From assembly GCA_033961575.1 (NCBI GenBank), contig CM066727.1:149405434-149469433 (forward strand): 64,000 nt of DNA, read 5' to 3'. This stretch comes from Aselliscus stoliczkanus. Lineage: Eukaryota > Chordata > Mammalia > Chiroptera > Hipposideridae. Each line of letters begins with the position of its first letter. Within the stretch, counting starts at the first letter, position 1. Position numbers and translations under genes: made by a program. Below the pieces are notes generated by a model. The model was not told the DNA's origin, did no database searches, and was given only the letters and a program-made list of their open reading frames with translations. Of the stretch, positions 42,366 to 53,850 are shown piece by piece.

Positions 42366-43226
42366 CTAACAATAATCATGGAGTGGCTTACTTCTCATGA
42401 TCTAGAAAGGAAAGAAAACCAACAGGTAAGGCTAGTAAGATTAGACTATTGTCTGGCGTAAGGGATTTTGTCAGGTTTGCAGAACAAGTTAATGCCGCAG
42501 GGGCAGAATTCATAAGAGAGTCAACTTGCTCCGGTGAATTACTGAAAATCATGGCTGCAGTAGAGAGCAGAGTATTTGTGTAGAGTCAGCCTGGAAAATA
42601 CAAGCAGGGAGAATGTGTTAGCAGAAGTGTCATTGTACAGCTACATAGTGACATTATCAGTGCCCAATCCTGCTGGGTCAGCTGGATGAGTCGTGTGCTG
42701 AGCTTGGCAAGAAGAGCTTTTACTTGGGAGGTCAGAGTTTGCATAAACAGAAAAAGAACCACATTTGAAGAAGAGCACTAAGGCTGGTGCTAGTCCCAAC
42801 TGTTAAATCAAAAATGTGATGCAAGGGTGCAAGTGAGTAGATGAGGCAAAAATGAGCAGAAAAAGGCAGAGTTCAAGGAATGTCAGAAAGAGTGTTGGAT
42901 CAGGTGTGAAGAGCAGATTGAGGAGGGATGTACAGAACAAAGACCAGGATGATTTCCTTTGATTCCTGTATACCCTGCAGTAACTACTTCAGTTAACTAC
43001 ATTGGGACAGATGGTTAGCTGATGGGGATTTCAACTGGACAAGTTCCAGGGAAGGAGGGAATGCTTTCTTAGGCAGAGTCTCTAATTGGAATAAACAGAA
43101 ATTTGGTAAACATAGCATCATAATCACTCTGAACTAGTGCCTGAAGCTCAGTGAAGATATTTTCAGAGATACTACCTGTTCAAAATGAAATCATTTTCTT
43201 TCTTGGAAAATGAAAAACTGATTTGA

Positions 43227-43691
43227 GGGCCGGCCAAGTGGCGCATTGGTTAAGAGCTAGCTTGGGACGCCAGTGGCCCCAGTTCAGATCCCACATATGA
43301 GGGCCAGTGACACTGACCTCTACAGCTAAGATGGTGAACAACAGCTCCACCTTGAGCTGGGCTGCTGTGAGTCCCCGGGTCAGCATAGCTGCAGCCGCGC
43401 TGCAGTGGGCTGCCATAGGCTACAGTGAGCGGCCAGCAGCCAGTGTGAGCTGCAGGCAACCAGTGTGAGCTGCCAAGAGCTGCTGTGAGCCGCCATCCAG
43501 AGGCCGGCAACCAATCTGCCTCGCCTGAGAAAAGCGCAATGATGATACCAACATGGGCCAGTGAAGTAATGTCCTCCACAACTAGACTGAAGAACAAAAG
43601 GACAGCAACTTGTCTGTTCCCCTTCCCCGGTTCCCCAACGCTGTTCTCCTCCCCCAATTCCCCAATAAAATCTTTAAAAAAACAAAACAAA
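43227..43691 (+). mobile_element. Long tRNA-headed SINE
   Basis: GAGGGCCGGCCAAGTGGCGC...CCCAATAAAATCTTTAAAAA. Flanks AAACTGATTTGAG / AAACTGAGTTGAG. This copy keeps the longer body (with ATGGGCCAGTGAAG). Confidence 0.9.
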
Positions 43692-44930
43692 ACTGAGTTG
43701 AGTCCTCACTGTAATGACACATAAGATAGGGGTGAAAGGGTGCTTTTTTTTTTCTTTTTTTTCTAAATAATCAGCTATACACCTATCTTCCAGAAAAGGA
43801 TACTGTGCTTGAAACTCAGGGTTGGATACATGAGTATTAGGACTTTGTGTTCTTTCATTATGGGGAGAGAATGAGAATGTTTTCATTTGTCAGATGAAAG
43901 TTGCATCTTGTCATCAAAAGCATAAAGTTGTTTGTTCTTTTATGGAAGTTCAATATATGTAGAAAGATTGAGTGGATGCCAAGTAGCCTAATGGATGGAA
44001 CATGCTGGTTATGAAGCTATTTTCTTTAAGCTTCTACCTTTCTTTGCTCTGCTGTATGCTGCTATGCCTCATGGGACTCTGCAAACCATGTTTCTATTCT
44101 GCCAGCCCTCCCCATTAGGATCATTTAATAGATGCTCTCTAGGGAGACTAGAACAGGAGGAGTAAGGGGTTTACTCTTTCCTGTTTGCTTTCTGTTCCTA
44201 TAAGGGCCCCCCCTAGCAACTGTTCTTCACTCTGGCATCAATACTTGGTTTCAGTAGCAATATTTGATTGCAGGTTGAAGTTCTTTTCTACATTCCCCAA
44301 ACTGGCCTCATTATGCCCCTTCAGAGACACCACCACTAGCCAACTGGCACTTTCTCTCCAGAGGTCTGACTCCCAGCTTTGCACAGACTTCCTCCAAGCT
44401 CCTACAGCACCAGCACCACCCAGCCAGTGCCCCATCCTCAGGGATCTGAGTTCCAGCTCCTTCGGGAGGGGCGTCTCTCCTTGGAGCATGAAGATTCAGA
44501 TAATCCCAACATTTTTTCTTTCCCAGCCCTAGAAGTGGCAGTTGCTTCCTGCAGTTTCACTTCCAGAAAACTTCAGTGTTTCCTTGTCTTTTCAGTTCCT
44601 TCAATCACTGGTTAACAATTCTTTATGTGAAATTCTCTCTCTTAAAATAGCTGCTGTGGTTTCTGTTTTTCAAATTTAGGCCTTAACTGATACTTAACCC
44701 CTGGCTATTCTGACATATTCTTTTAGAGATGAAACTTTTTCCCCAGTTGAAAATCACTGCTGTAATTAGGGTGCCCATATGTCTCAGTTTGCAGTACTGA
44801 TTTATGCCTATTGTCTTGGCATAATTGTTAGTGGTGTAATGAAATACATAGTTCCTTAGACATAAGGAGCCACTGATACTCAAGAGTATGTTTCTATCTC
44901 TCAGGTATATTGTGGAGCAAGAAAATCAGA
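43692..44930. other. Intergenic, nothing recognised
   Basis: No exon, RNA gene or clear repeat is seen. The open frame at 44185-44532 has no recognisable domain. Confidence 0.45.
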
Positions 44931-44967
44931 ACTATTGCTATGAAAGTATAGTAATCAAAACAGTATG

Positions 44968-45065
44968 GAGGCCCGGCCGAGTGGCGCGGTGGTTAAGCGC
45001 TGGTTTGGAAAGTCAGCGGCCCCGGTTCGGTCCCACATATGAGGGCCAGTGACACTGCCCCCAAC

Positions 45066-45096
<31 letters not shown>
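44968..45096 (+). mobile_element. Short tRNA-headed SINE with (AAAAC)n tail
   Basis: GGCCCGGCCGAGTGGCGCGG...GGTTCGGTCCC... and an (AAAAC)n tail. Flanks AAAACAGTATGG / AAAACCGCATGG. Confidence 0.88.
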
Positions 45097-45097
<1 letters not shown>

Positions 45098-45361
45098 ACC
45101 GCATGGTACTGGCATAAAAACATAAAAACACACGCAGGCCAACACTGAGAGCCCAGAAATAAATCATGAATATATGGTCAACTAATATTTGACGGGAGAG
45201 CCAAGAATACTCAATGGGGAAATGATAGTCTCTTCAATAAATGGTGTTGGGAAAACTAGATATTCACATGCAAAAGAATGAAATTGGACCCCTATCTTAC
45301 ACTACTCACAACAATTAACTTGAAAAGGATTAAAGACCGGAACCCTTAAAACTCCTAGACA

Positions 45362-45944
45362 GGGGCCGGCCGAGTGGCGCGGTGGTTAAGCGCTGACCTG
45401 GGAAGCCAGCGGCCCCGGTTAGGGTCCCACATATGAGGGCCAGTGATACTGCCCTCAAAACAAACAAACAGGGCCGGCGCATTGGTTAAGCGCTGGTTTT
45501 GGGATGCCAGCGGCCCCGGTTCGGATCCCACATGAGGGCCAGTGACACTGCCCTCTACAACTAACAACAGCTCCACCTGGAGCTGGGCTGTGCGAGTCCC
45601 GGTGATGGTGTGGGCTGCAGCCCCTGCTGCAGTGGGCTGCCATAGGCTGCAGTGAGTGGCCCGCAGCCAGCGTGAGCGGCTGGCAGCCAAGCGTGAGCTG
45701 CCAATAGCCGCGGTGAGCGACATCCAGAGGCCAGCGACCGATCTGCCTCATCCGGGAAGAGTGCAATGACGATACCAACAGTGAAGCAACATCCTCCGCA
45801 ACTAAACTGAAGAACAAGAAGACGGCAAGTTGTCTGTTCCCCTTCCCCGATTCCCCAACGCTGTTCCCCTCCACCAATTCCCCAATAAAATCTTTTAAAA
45901 AACAAAAACAAAAACAAACAAACAAACAAAAAAAAACACACCAA
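45362..45944 (+). mobile_element. Two SINEs, the second inserted in the tail of the first
   Basis: A short head-only SINE (45362-45470) runs into a CAAACAAACAGGG tail where a long SINE (about 45471-45944) begins with a shortened head (GGGCCGGCGCATTGG). AAACTCCTAGACAG flanks the pair as a whole, so the outer SINE landed once and was then hit in its A-rich tail. Confidence 0.85.
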
Positions 45945-45970
45945 AAAACTCCTAGACAGAAACATAGGGA

Positions 45971-47683
45971 AGACTTCTGGTCAAGATGGGGGTGGCAGAG
46001 TAAACAAATGCTGTGTTCACCTCCTCCCACAACCATATCAAAATTACAACTAAATTACAGAACAGCCATCATTTAGGCCTTCACTGAAAGCTAGCAGAAT
46101 CACCTAAAGTCTAGCAGAACAGAGCCCTATAACGGGCTATACAGAAGAAGCGACATCAAGACTGGTAGAAGGGGCGGAGACACGGACCAAGCAGGACCCA
46201 CACCTAGGGTGTGGTGGTTAGGAAATAAGGAGGGATAGCTCAGCAGCTGTGGAAGTCCTGCTCTGAGAAGCAGGGGCATCCCAGCCCTAAACCTGGGCTC
46301 CCCAAACCAGGGGAGGTCTGGCTGTGAAAACCAGCACAGATTGGGCCTGAGTGAGACAAAAGGTTGCTGGAGTCCTAGGCACTCCTCTTAAAGGGCCCAT
46401 GCATAGATTTCCTCACTGATGAACTCACACCATCTGAGCTCAAGTACTGGGGTAGCAGCTCAAAAAGTGCTAGGGACATATAGGGAGAAACTGAGTTATC
46501 TGGCTTTAGGATGAAGGCTGGAGGGGCAGCAATGACACACTGCTGGCAGAAGTCATTGTTCCTTTGCTGAACCCTCTCCCACCCAGTCTACAGGCATAGG
46601 CAGGCACCAAGTCTATCAACCTGGATCTATCAACCTGGCTAACACTTTTTGCCCTGAGACGGTGCCTCACCGAAATTTTAGGTCCACCCAATCCACTTCC
46701 AGTGGCTTTTCCATATGAACAGATAGTCTTAGCTTGTGCTGCAGAATTTCCTGAAACCTCTCAAAGGTTCACAATCCCCAAACAAGCAGCATTGAGCCTC
46801 AGCAAGCTCTGTACTTCTTGCCAAGTGACCCAAAACCTGGTACTAGTGGCAGACATCCATGGTTCATAGCTTAGCTTCTCCCAGGAACCTCCAAGTCCAG
46901 CACAAGTGGCAACTATATGTAGATCACTTTGTAGCTCATACCAAGTGACCTGGGCAGGGCATAGGCAGCAGCTGACTTTGGCCTGCATCAGAGTCCCTCC
47001 CAAGAGACCCCAGAATAACAAACATGGTGGCCTGCTTCAGGCCACACCAGAGCCCCACGCAACCATCTCCACAAACAAGACACCCAAAGGACAGACTCAG
47101 CAGGCACCAGAGGCCTGCTAAAGTCAATCCTGCTCCATGGTGTCAGCCCCTGCACAACAGTTCCGCCACTGACATCACAGCCAGTCCTAGCAACCAATCA
47201 GCCCAATCGTCAATCCCTCCCACTGACATGTAAACAGCAACCAAAGCTCAATTACAATAGGAGGGTACACATAATCTACAAAAAGGGCACATATGGAGCA
47301 CCCAGCTCAAGTGACCAGGGAAACTATGTCACTTGGCCCCACAGGACACCTACTGCATAAATCCACTACCAAGTCTAAGAGACATAGCAGATCTACCTAA
47401 TATATGGAAACATGCACAGAGAGGCAGCCAGAATTAGGAGACAAAGAAACATGTCCCAAATGAAAGAACAAAACAAACTCCAGAAAAAGAACTAAACAAA
47501 ATGGAAACAAGCAGTCTACCGGATGCAGAGTTCAAAACATTGGTTATCGGGATGCTCAATGATCTCAGGGAGAACTTCAACAAAGAGATAAGAAATATAA
47601 AAATGGAGATAGAAAACATAAAAAAGAACCAGTCAGAAATGAACAATACAATGACTGAAACAAAGAATACATTAGGAAAGAGA
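45971..47683 (+). mobile_element. L1 5' UTR and start of ORF1
   Basis: GACTTCTGGTCAAGATGGGG, then CACCTCCTCCCACAACCATA and ACAGAGGCAGCCAGAATTA..., is the L1 5' UTR. ATG at 47501 begins an ORF1p N-terminus (METSSLPDAEFKTLVIGMLN, then a Lys/Glu-rich coiled coil). The element is cut off inside ORF1, where a second L1 5' end begins. Confidence 0.8.
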
Positions 47684-48382
47684 TCCAAGATGGAGGAGTA
47701 GGTAAACATAATGCCTGCATCATTCTGTGAACACATTAAAATTACAACTAAATTATATAACAATCAACCTGAGGAGCCACCTGAAGTCCAGCCAAACAAA
47801 AGTCCTATAACTAAAACTATAAGAAGAAGCCATGTCAAGACTAGTAGGAGGGGCAGAGATGAGAAACGGACCCCAAATCTCCCTATGGTGGTTGAGAATC
47901 AGCAGGGATATCTTGGCCATGGAGGTTCCCCCTGGAGGAGTGATGAACCCCAGCCTCCCTACACCAGTCTCCCCAGTCTGGAGTACTGGTGTTGGAAAGG
48001 GAAGCCCTCAAAACATCTGGCTATGAAAAGCAGTAAGGGGTCGGCCAAGTGGCTCAGTTGGTTAACAGTTGGCTTGGGAGAGAGAGCTCTGGGCAGCCGG
48101 GCCACCGGTTCCGATCCCACATGGGGGCCAGTGACACTGTGCCCTCTACAGCTAACATGGTGAACAACAGCTCAACCTGGAGCTGGGCTGCAGTGAGTGG
48201 CTGGCGGTGGCATAGGCTGCAGTGGGGCTGCAGTGAGCTGCCATGAGCTACTATGAGTGGCCGGCAGCCATCTTTTCAATGGCGGGCAACCGACTGCCTC
48301 AGCTGAAATGATCACAATACCAACAAGGGCCAGTAAAGCGGCGTCCGCCACAACTAGACTAAAGAACGAAAGGACAGCAACT

Positions 48383-49431
48383 TGCGGGGGGCCAGCCCCC
48401 GCTGACCAGGGTCCCAAGAAGGTGGACACGGAGTTGGCGATACGAAAGACAGAAAATCTTTATTACAGTAAAGGCAGAAAAAAGGTGGAGACACCGGAAA
48501 GAGGTTCTCAGAAGTGTCACACCTTATTGTTAAAGCCTAGCTCCTTTTATAGGGGCTTTTGACTATTATCTTAATTACAAGTTATGTTTCACATGACCAT
48601 GATGTTTTTCCTTACTCAGAACTTTTACTTTTTTGTAATTGTATCTTTCCAGGGTACACTGTGGCCTGTTCAAGGATTTTACTTATCATCTAAAAAGTGG
48701 TTACCATGGCTACCTTACAGGGCATATACTTGAACTATTGTCAAGAGTTTAGGCAAGAAACTATTTCTATGTGATTATAATACTTAGTAGCAAAAGGAGT
48801 TTTAAACTTTTCCTATCTTACAAAGAGCTGCATGTTTTTGTAATAGAGGGTAACATCTGTTTCTCAGTCAAAGCTTCAGTATCTGTTGCTAGCAATGTAC
48901 AGAACAAAGAGTTAAAACAAGGCTGTTAATTAAAATAACTTATGGTCAGTAAGTTGCCTCTTATCAGAACTTTCATGGCCGAGACCTTGGTCTCCTGGTC
49001 TCCAAGCAACCTTTCACAGCTGCACAGGCAAGGACGAATGATAGCACCAGTTTCTCACAGAGGCTGTCTGTTTCTCACAGACTGGCTTTTTTAGGCCTAT
49101 GTGGCCAAAGGCCTATGCCTCAGTTTCCAAAGGGGCTTGAGTCCCCAATATCTCAATTTAGGGGTTCCCCACAGAACTACCGCCTGGCTTAGGTTGTCTC
49201 CCCTCGTTTAGGAGATCTTACCCGTCTTTGGCTGCGTAGTTAGCTCATTGGGGTATACAGGAACTTGCCATAAATGCAGTGAGTATATTGTCTCCTATAG
49301 GAGGAAAGGCACATGGGTTCTTAGAGGCAGGAGATATTACATGACCAACCATAAGGCAACACCCCCAATATCCAGTGCTGAGCAGGGCAATGTGGCCTTG
49401 TCAGACACTGGGGGGCTGTCGGCTTCCCACA
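48383..49431 (-). repeat. Provirus 2 3' LTR
   Basis: 1049 bases, TG...CA. Differs from its 5' partner by roughly ten changes, mostly small indels, plus a cluster at about 48476-48484 (AGAAAAAAGG against ATTTAAATAGG). Confidence 0.95.
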
Positions 49432-49445
49432 TATCCCCCTTCTTT
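49432..49445 (-). other. Provirus 2 polypurine tract
   Basis: AAAGAAGGGGGATA on the - strand abuts the 3' LTR, identical to provirus 1. Confidence 0.9.
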
Positions 49446-49651
49446 ATTATTTAAAAGGCACGCCTGTGACCCCAGGCGGCTAACGAGTGACAGTGCCTGT
49501 CTTAGGCGTCCCCCCAATGAAATAATAACCTTACCCGTCATTGGCACTTGATCCTCTAGCGATCAAGCCCTGTCTTAGGTTGGTTACGTTCAAGGAGGTC
49601 CTTACCCGTCTCTGGCTAGCCTGTCCTCGCTGAAGATTAGGGGTAGTGGGG

Positions 49652-51085
49652 CTAATAAGCAGGTGATTGAGCTTGAGACTTTGCCTTAAGTTTGATCTCA
49701 TGGATATTGGCTTGGACTTCCCTCATCTGTTTGAGAAAGCATCTAATGAGGGCGGGGAGTAGACACAGAACCAAACAGACACAAATGCCCAATGTAAGAA
49801 ACGTTACAACAGAATGGGCAATATTAGGCATAGATGGCAGAGCCTTTTTCATCATATCAACAAACTGAGAGGCAGCTTGAGCTGCATCAAATTTTAAGGG
49901 TTCAGCTTCTCTCATGTTTTGTATATCATCATGAAGCCGAAACATATCCAAAGATAAATTAGCATTGTGCCAAATTCCTTGAAGATGTAGGCGAACTCTA
50001 TTCCAATTATGTTGACTACTATTATATATTTTTGGGGTTACACAAATCCAATGATATTCTGAATGACATAAATCGAGACCATACTTTTAAACTTTGAATT
50101 TCATCATCTAAATATTGAACCATATCATATAATGCATTTACCTTTTGTTCTAATTTTTTATCTATATCCTCTTGGGTTCCTAAGGCTAAAGTGACATTTT
50201 TTGAAAGTATATTAACATAATGAGCATTTTGAACAGTCTGTGAAAGAGCCACAGCAGCAGTAGTAGCAGTTGCAATCAAAGTAACTAAAGCCATAATTCC
50301 AGCAATCATAAGCCCTATAAATCTTTTTGGTCTACTTAAAGCATATTCAATTTCTTTAAGAATCTGTAGACTTCTCTCTTCATACCAAGGTCCAGAAACA
50401 TTAACAGGAAGCATAACAAAAGATGGTTGATGAAATATCATAACACGGGTTCCAAGTGGTACCCAAGAGACACAGTTTGTTAAAGTACAATTATAGCAAG
50501 ATACATAAAATCTTAAACCATTAAAAGTAATAGACAAATTTCCAACCAAGAGTACATAAGGAGAGGGAACACAGGCGGATACATTAACAGAGCAACTAGT
50601 TGAAGTACAGGGAGTATCTGGTCTACAGACAGTTATAATTTGAAGATTTTCACCCATTGCTCCTGCAAGCTTCCAAAGAGAGTTTTGTTGATATTGTGTG
50701 TCTGACTTCCATATTCCAGAGGCCAGTCCCCTTGTCCAATTTGTTTTGTTACTTTGAGACCAGTCCAGAATATACCGATTCACTCCAGGAATATTGTATC
50801 TCACTGGCATGTTGCTATGGCACATTCTCCAGGGGACAGCTTCGGTGTTCATAGACCGGGATTTCTGGGCTCTCCCAGACGGACGGATGGTGGATGAGAA
50901 CTGGGTGGCCGAGCAGAAGGCCTGCTCTGGAGCAGTGGAGAAGGGAGGGGCGTCAGTGGCCAGTGAACTGTATGGGCTGCGGTGGCCTGGGCACGGCAGG
51001 GAGCTGCTACGGTGGCTGCGGTGGCAGTGTGAGCACCAGGAGGCGGCAGCTGCGGCACGGGCAAATCAAACGATCTGGAATCCAA
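49652..51085 (-). pseudogene. env: Provirus 2 env, frameshifted
   Basis: Three segments remain. The Pro-rich N-terminal segment (50849-51085) is out of frame with the main part after an insertion at about 50945-50965. The SU-TM segment opens at ATG 50852 and runs to 50022, with the same cleavage site and fusion peptide as copy 1. It loses frame through a 2-base deletion near 50070 at the C-X7-C loop. The last 99 codons (49652-49951), with anchor and tail, are in another frame. Confidence 0.9.
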
Positions 51086-51090
51086 ACTGG

Positions 51091-51189
51091 AGTTGTCTGT
51101 GTCCTAAGGAAATACTTAAGCATACCCTCTTTCCCTGGGTTAACAGTATGTCCGGTCCCTTTTAGGTACCAATTAACAGGTCCTTCCAT
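51091..51189 (-). pseudogene. Provirus 2 integrase C-terminal scrap
   Basis: An open stretch of about 30 codons has G-P-V-N-W near the start and P-V-W-I-P-D-R-L at the end. This resembles the SH3-like C-terminal end of class II integrases. It lies directly before env, as the end of pol should. Confidence 0.55.
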
Positions 51190-51429
51190 TTTACTAAAGC
51201 CCTAGGCTGACACAGGTCAGAGTTTCAATGTTTATACATAGATGAGTGTTTTGATGTATCTATTTTTAAAATACGACCGGAGAGTCAGGGGTTAACATTG
51301 CAAGGGCAGTGGAGCTGAGGCCCAACCCTGCACTCCAGGGGGTTGCTGTGAAGAGCTCAGGGACAGATTTAAATTGTTAAATAAGTTGTTGCTGCTAAAT
51401 GGGTTGCAAATCAATGTTTTTATTGTTGT

Positions 51430-51790
51430 CTGGGCCCAAGGCTGGGGCCCTGGGGCATTTCCCAGGTTGGATGAAAAAGGACTTTAGAGTTAAGATTTTT
51501 AGATGGCAATAATTGTCCATTTTTACGATATTTAGAATGGCAATCTATCAGCCAATGAAATCCCTTGTTGTATCGTGGACATATAGTCTGTGGCATCAAG
51601 GGTAAAGTTTGTTGTGAGACATTAGGAACATTTTGTGGCTGTATATTTTGTGATTGGGGAGCTCGTCTAGTCTTAGGACAGTGTCTGTTAAAGTGTCCCG
51701 GTTTTCCACAATTATAGCAATTGTAGCCATCATTATTATTTTTATTATTGGGAGTAGCCTGTGTTGACTGAGTTACTGTCTTAACATCCC
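51430..51790 (-). pseudogene. gag: Provirus 2 gag nucleocapsid fragment
   Basis: The first zinc knuckle (C-X2-C-X4-H-X4-C, about 51681-51722) is intact. The second again has Tyr for its second Cys. The local ATG present in copy 1 is absent here, so no ATG-initiated frame covers it. Confidence 0.8.
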
Positions 51791-52106
51791 CTTTAAGGGT
51801 GGGAGTTATTGCTTACTCCTTGAATAAAAGCTGGAGAAGACATCAGCACAGTGTTATACTTAATCATTAATAGTGTCAGATTTACAGATAGGCCGAAGTA
51901 GATTTTGACATGTAGAACTTGTGTTTTTAAATACCAACTGTTTAATTAAAATATCTGCGGCTTTATCGTTGGTAATTACTTTACAAACCGCTTGAATGAG
52001 GCGAGACAAAAGTTTTTGAAAGGCTCCTCACCTCTCTGTATTACGGTAGTTAATGTAGTTGGCTTTCCTGATGAAGCAGGGAGTTCTCCAGGCATTTACA
52101 GCATAA

Positions 52107-53033
52107 TCAGTAACCTTTTTCTAGGACCTTTTTAGATAAATACATCAGGTCTTGTGTATGAGAATATTTACCTCTTCCCATAAGCATATCTGTAGTAATT
52201 GAATCACGTTTACTGGCAAATTTTTCTGTCCTATCATCATATTCAGTCCTCCAAAGGAGATAATCTCCACCTGTTAAGCAGGCTTTACTAACTTGAGTCC
52301 AATCATAGGGAGTCATCCATTTTTCTGCCAATGTATCAATTAAAGAAAGAGTATAAGATGTTACAGGTTCATAGTCTGTACATGTAAATTTCAGCTCTTT
52401 TAAGATTTTATAGGGCAGGGGCTCCCAGGAAAGCCATTCATCTCCTTTCCAATCCATATCAAAGATCACTGGACAACTAAGAGTAAAATCAAATTTCCCG
52501 TTTGCCTCTGCCTCCTCAATGGCTCTATGAAACCTAGATGTGGATTTAGAATTACGTGGAGGCATAGGCATTACAGGATGTTTTAAAGGAGGTTGGGGTT
52601 TTACATATTCTTTATTTTTAGCTGAATATTTTGGGGGACCTGGCCCCTTATCCTCCTTTTTAGTAATGGGAAAGTCCCATAGATCTTGTTCATTATACCT
52701 GGCTGCCTCTGTTTCCAATTTGGCAGCATCTGGGGGAGGGAGGTTTTCGCCCTCACTGTCTGAATTATTGTTCAAATCTGTATATTTTTTAACTGAAAAG
52801 GCCAGATTAGTTTTAGAGCGAGCAATGGACAATAACGACGTATGTTTTTCAGATAGTGCTGTTGGCACAGAAATAGTCTCTGGAACGAGTGTATCTTTAA
52901 TTAAGTTCCAGAAGGCAACAAAAAGTAGAAATTTAGCTATCTGAAAAGTTCCAACCTTTAAATCTCTGGCTGCAAGAGAGCAGCGAATTAAGTTAATAAA
53001 GAGTTTAAGTTTCTTAGATTCAGTTTGACCCAT
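52107..53033 (-). pseudogene. gag: Provirus 2 gag, matrix to mid-capsid, open
   Basis: The ATG at 53033 (MGQTESKK) opens 308 codons: matrix-like domain, Pro-rich linker, capsid N-terminal domain with EPLPYKILKELKF and GGDYLLWRTEY. It ends early at K-G-Y-stop, and the rest of capsid (AVNAWRTP..., RLIQAVCKVITNDKA...) is in other frames down to about 51830. The end is at the same base in both proviruses, so it predates them. Confidence 0.88.
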
Positions 53034-53382
53034 ATTTAATGTTAGTAAGTATAAGGGATAGAAAGAAACAGTCACTCGATATCCACTCTGATGCTCGTCT
53101 GGCCGCGCCCCTCGCGGGACTTAGTCTGTCTTGGCAAAAGCTCTGCGGTATAAGCCCCCGCACAGGTGAACGAGTCAGTCGCCGTTTAGCCTTACGACAG
53201 AGGACGGAACCGCAGATTAGAGCCCACTCAAGTTCCGTAGCGAAGAGCCGTGGAACTATATGCATTCACTCACACAATCACACTCTTGCACACGAAATGG
53301 TTAGTAAGATATATGTGTTCTAAGGACCTATTGTCTATATTCTAAGCTACAACAGCACCTTATTTGTGCTCTTAAAATTCTA

Positions 53383-53692
53383 TGACTACTCCAGCACTTC
53401 TTATATTGAGTGCAAATACTTATGACTACTCCGGCACTTCTTATATTGAGTGCAAATACTTATTACTACTCCGGCACTTCTTATATTGAGTGCAAATACT
53501 TATTACTACTCCGGCACTTCTTATATTGAGTGCAAATACTTATTACTACTCCGGCACTTCTTATATTGAGTGTAAATACTTATCACTATTCCGGCACTTC
53601 TTATATTGAGTGTAAATACTTATCACTATTCCGGCACTTCTTATATTGAGTGCAAATACTTATTACTATTCCGGCACTTCTTATATTGAGTG
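53383..53692 (-). repeat. Provirus 2 leader tandem repeat, 40 bp x 7.75
   Basis: Seven full 40-base units (53413-53692) follow a 30-base partial unit (53383-53412). The unit is the same as in provirus 1, including the ACTACTCC/ACTATTCC variants, with a private TGTAAATACTTATCACTATT variant in two adjacent units. Confidence 0.97.
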
Positions 53693-53830
53693 CAAAGATT
53701 ATCCACTATCACACCTGGCGTCACCAACCAGGGGGTCTGCAGTACCCTCAGTGGAAGCCTATCCGTGTTGAAAATGTACATAACCTTTTCTCTTAAAACA
53801 ACAAACTAAAATAAAAAAACTTACCTTCAA

Positions 53831-53848
53831 GTCCCTGTTCGGGCGCCA
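53831..53848 (-). other. Provirus 2 primer-binding site (tRNA-Lys)
   Basis: TGGCGCCCGAACAGGGAC on the - strand, identical to provirus 1 and two bases from the 5' LTR. Confidence 0.95.
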
Positions 53849-53850
53849 CT

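Larger units (their letters stand above)
40119..43226. other. Repeat-poor intergenic stretch
   Basis: Apart from a short SINE (40696-40833), a DNA-transposon-like repeat (about 40600-40910) and a MIR (about 42180-42365), I see no repeat, gene or RNA in these 3.1 kb. It is the longest relatively unoccupied piece of the right half. Confidence 0.5.
44935..45970 (+). mobile_element. L1 ORF2 fragment carrying three SINEs
   Basis: AGTAATCAAAACAGTATGG | CATGGTACTGGCATAAAAAC, ATATGGTCAACTAATATTTG, AATAAATGGTGTTGGGAAAA and AAACTCCTAGACAGAAACAT are consecutive landmarks of the L1 reverse-transcriptase ORF 3' part. It is interrupted by SINEs at 44968-45096 and 45362-45944 and ends where a new L1 5' end begins. 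Confidence 0.8.
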
